DNA of 6,151 bases from NCBI GenBank assembly GCA_045598845.1, contig JAZRUY010000125.1, positions 1 through 6,151 on the forward strand, read 5' to 3'. Below, in pieces: positions 5,760-6,151 of this stretch. The position numbers and the translations under genes are program-made. The first letter of the stretch is position 1. Each line of letters starts with the position of its first letter. The notes below the pieces were generated by a model. That model saw only the letters and a list, made by a program, of their open reading frames with translations, did not search any database and was not told the DNA's origin. Source of the DNA: JAZRUY01 sp045598845 (GTDB lineage: Bacteria; Verrucomicrobiota; Lentisphaeria; Victivallales; Victivallaceae).

Positions 5760-6151
5760 ATGGCGGTCCCCCGTATCAAGAACGAACCGCTGCCGCTGAC
5801 CGCAGATCCGTATTTGGCGCCTTTCCGGGAAAATCTTGCCCGGCGCGGCGCTTCCGCCGATGCGCTTGAGCGTGAGCTGGCCGGGGACGGCACTCTGGCG
5901 GATTTCGCCTCCGGACATGAGTTTTTCGGTCTGCACCGGCTTCCCGGCGGCGGCTGGGTCTGCCGGGAGTGGGCGCCCGATGCGTCCGGAATTTCGCTGC
6001 GCGGCGATTTCAGCGGCTGGGAAATTTTGCCGCAATACTCTTTCTGCCGTTCGGATAACGGCGTATGGGAGTTGCGTCTGCCGGCCGGCGCGCTGCGCCA
6101 CGGGCAGAAGTATCTGCTGCGGATGTACTGGCCGGGCGGCGAAGGCGACCG
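5760..6151 (+). CDS. glgB: 1,4-alpha-glucan branching enzyme, N-terminal part (runs off right edge)
   Basis: From the ATG at 5760, 130 complete codons run open to the window edge. The product begins MAVPRIKNEPLPL. Branching enzymes cut an alpha-1,4 chain and rejoin it as an alpha-1,6 branch (EC 2.4.1.18, GH13). Visible signatures are DPYL (16-19), a helical segment ending in LADFASG (46-52), FFGLH (55-59), and the CBM48 module with REWAPDA (69-75), GDFSGW (82-87) and NGVWELRLP (100-108). The DPYL, FASG and EWAP order resembles the eukaryote-like branching enzymes (GH13_8 type) more than the E. coli GlgB layout. The GH13 barrel and its catalytic residues lie outside the window. The start is 4 nt after the glgA stop, with GGTGA (5751-5755) overlapping that stop as ribosome site, so translational coupling is likely. 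Confidence 0.88.
   Translation, partial: MAVPRIKNEPLPLTADPYLAPFRENLARRGASADALERELAGDGTLADFASGHEFFGLHRLPGGGWVCREWAPDASGISLRGDFSGWEILPQYSFCRSDNGVWELRLPAGALRHGQKYLLRMYWPGGEGD

Noticed and set aside
3980..5893. 637-codon open frame on the minus strand across glgA and the glgB start
   Set aside because: It is antisense to a clearly conserved glgA, crosses gene boundaries, shows no recognisable domain, and is a common by-product of codon bias in GC-rich genes.

Overview
The window carries a glycogen-metabolism gene cluster on the + strand, with an unrelated divergent gene at its left edge. It looks like chromosomal DNA of a moderately GC-rich anaerobic or gut-type bacterium. The style of the proteins suggests the PVC group, for example a Lentisphaerota/Victivallales-like bacterium: a short-form phosphorylase with a DUF3417 domain, a GlgA with an extended KxGGL loop, and a eukaryote-like branching enzyme. 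This taxonomic guess rests on remembered family resemblance and is weak.

Layout. Positions 1-594 (minus strand) hold the first 198 codons of a DUF362-domain protein that runs off the left edge. Positions 595-1186 are an AT-rich divergent intergenic region of about 590 bases with no convincing protein gene. It holds a plausible minus-strand promoter for the DUF362 gene, a plausible extended -10 promoter for the glycogen cluster, and a run of small perfect hairpins ending in a hairpin plus six T (about 805-935), which could be a small RNA or an attenuated leader. Four + strand genes follow: a 98-residue stand-alone glycogen-binding (CBM48/AMPK-beta-like) protein (1187-1483), an alpha-glucan phosphorylase GlgP (1569-4097), a GT5 glycogen synthase GlgA (4214-5755), and the first 130 codons of a branching enzyme GlgB (5760 to the right edge). 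The first two intergenic gaps each hold a GC-rich hairpin without a T tract, and glgA and glgB are separated by only 4 nt.

How they work together. GlgA extends alpha-1,4 chains from a nucleotide sugar, GlgB inserts alpha-1,6 branches, and GlgP removes glucose-1-phosphate from chain ends, so synthesis and breakdown are encoded together. The small binding protein keeps the key carbohydrate-contact residues of the AMPK-beta module but has no enzyme domain, so it may be a glycogen-associated scaffold or regulator (inference). No nucleotide-sugar pyrophosphorylase or debranching enzyme is visible in the window.

The enzymes are familiar families. The least explained parts are the stand-alone binding protein at the head of the cluster, the hairpin-rich stretch near 805-935, and the two related intercistronic hairpins.
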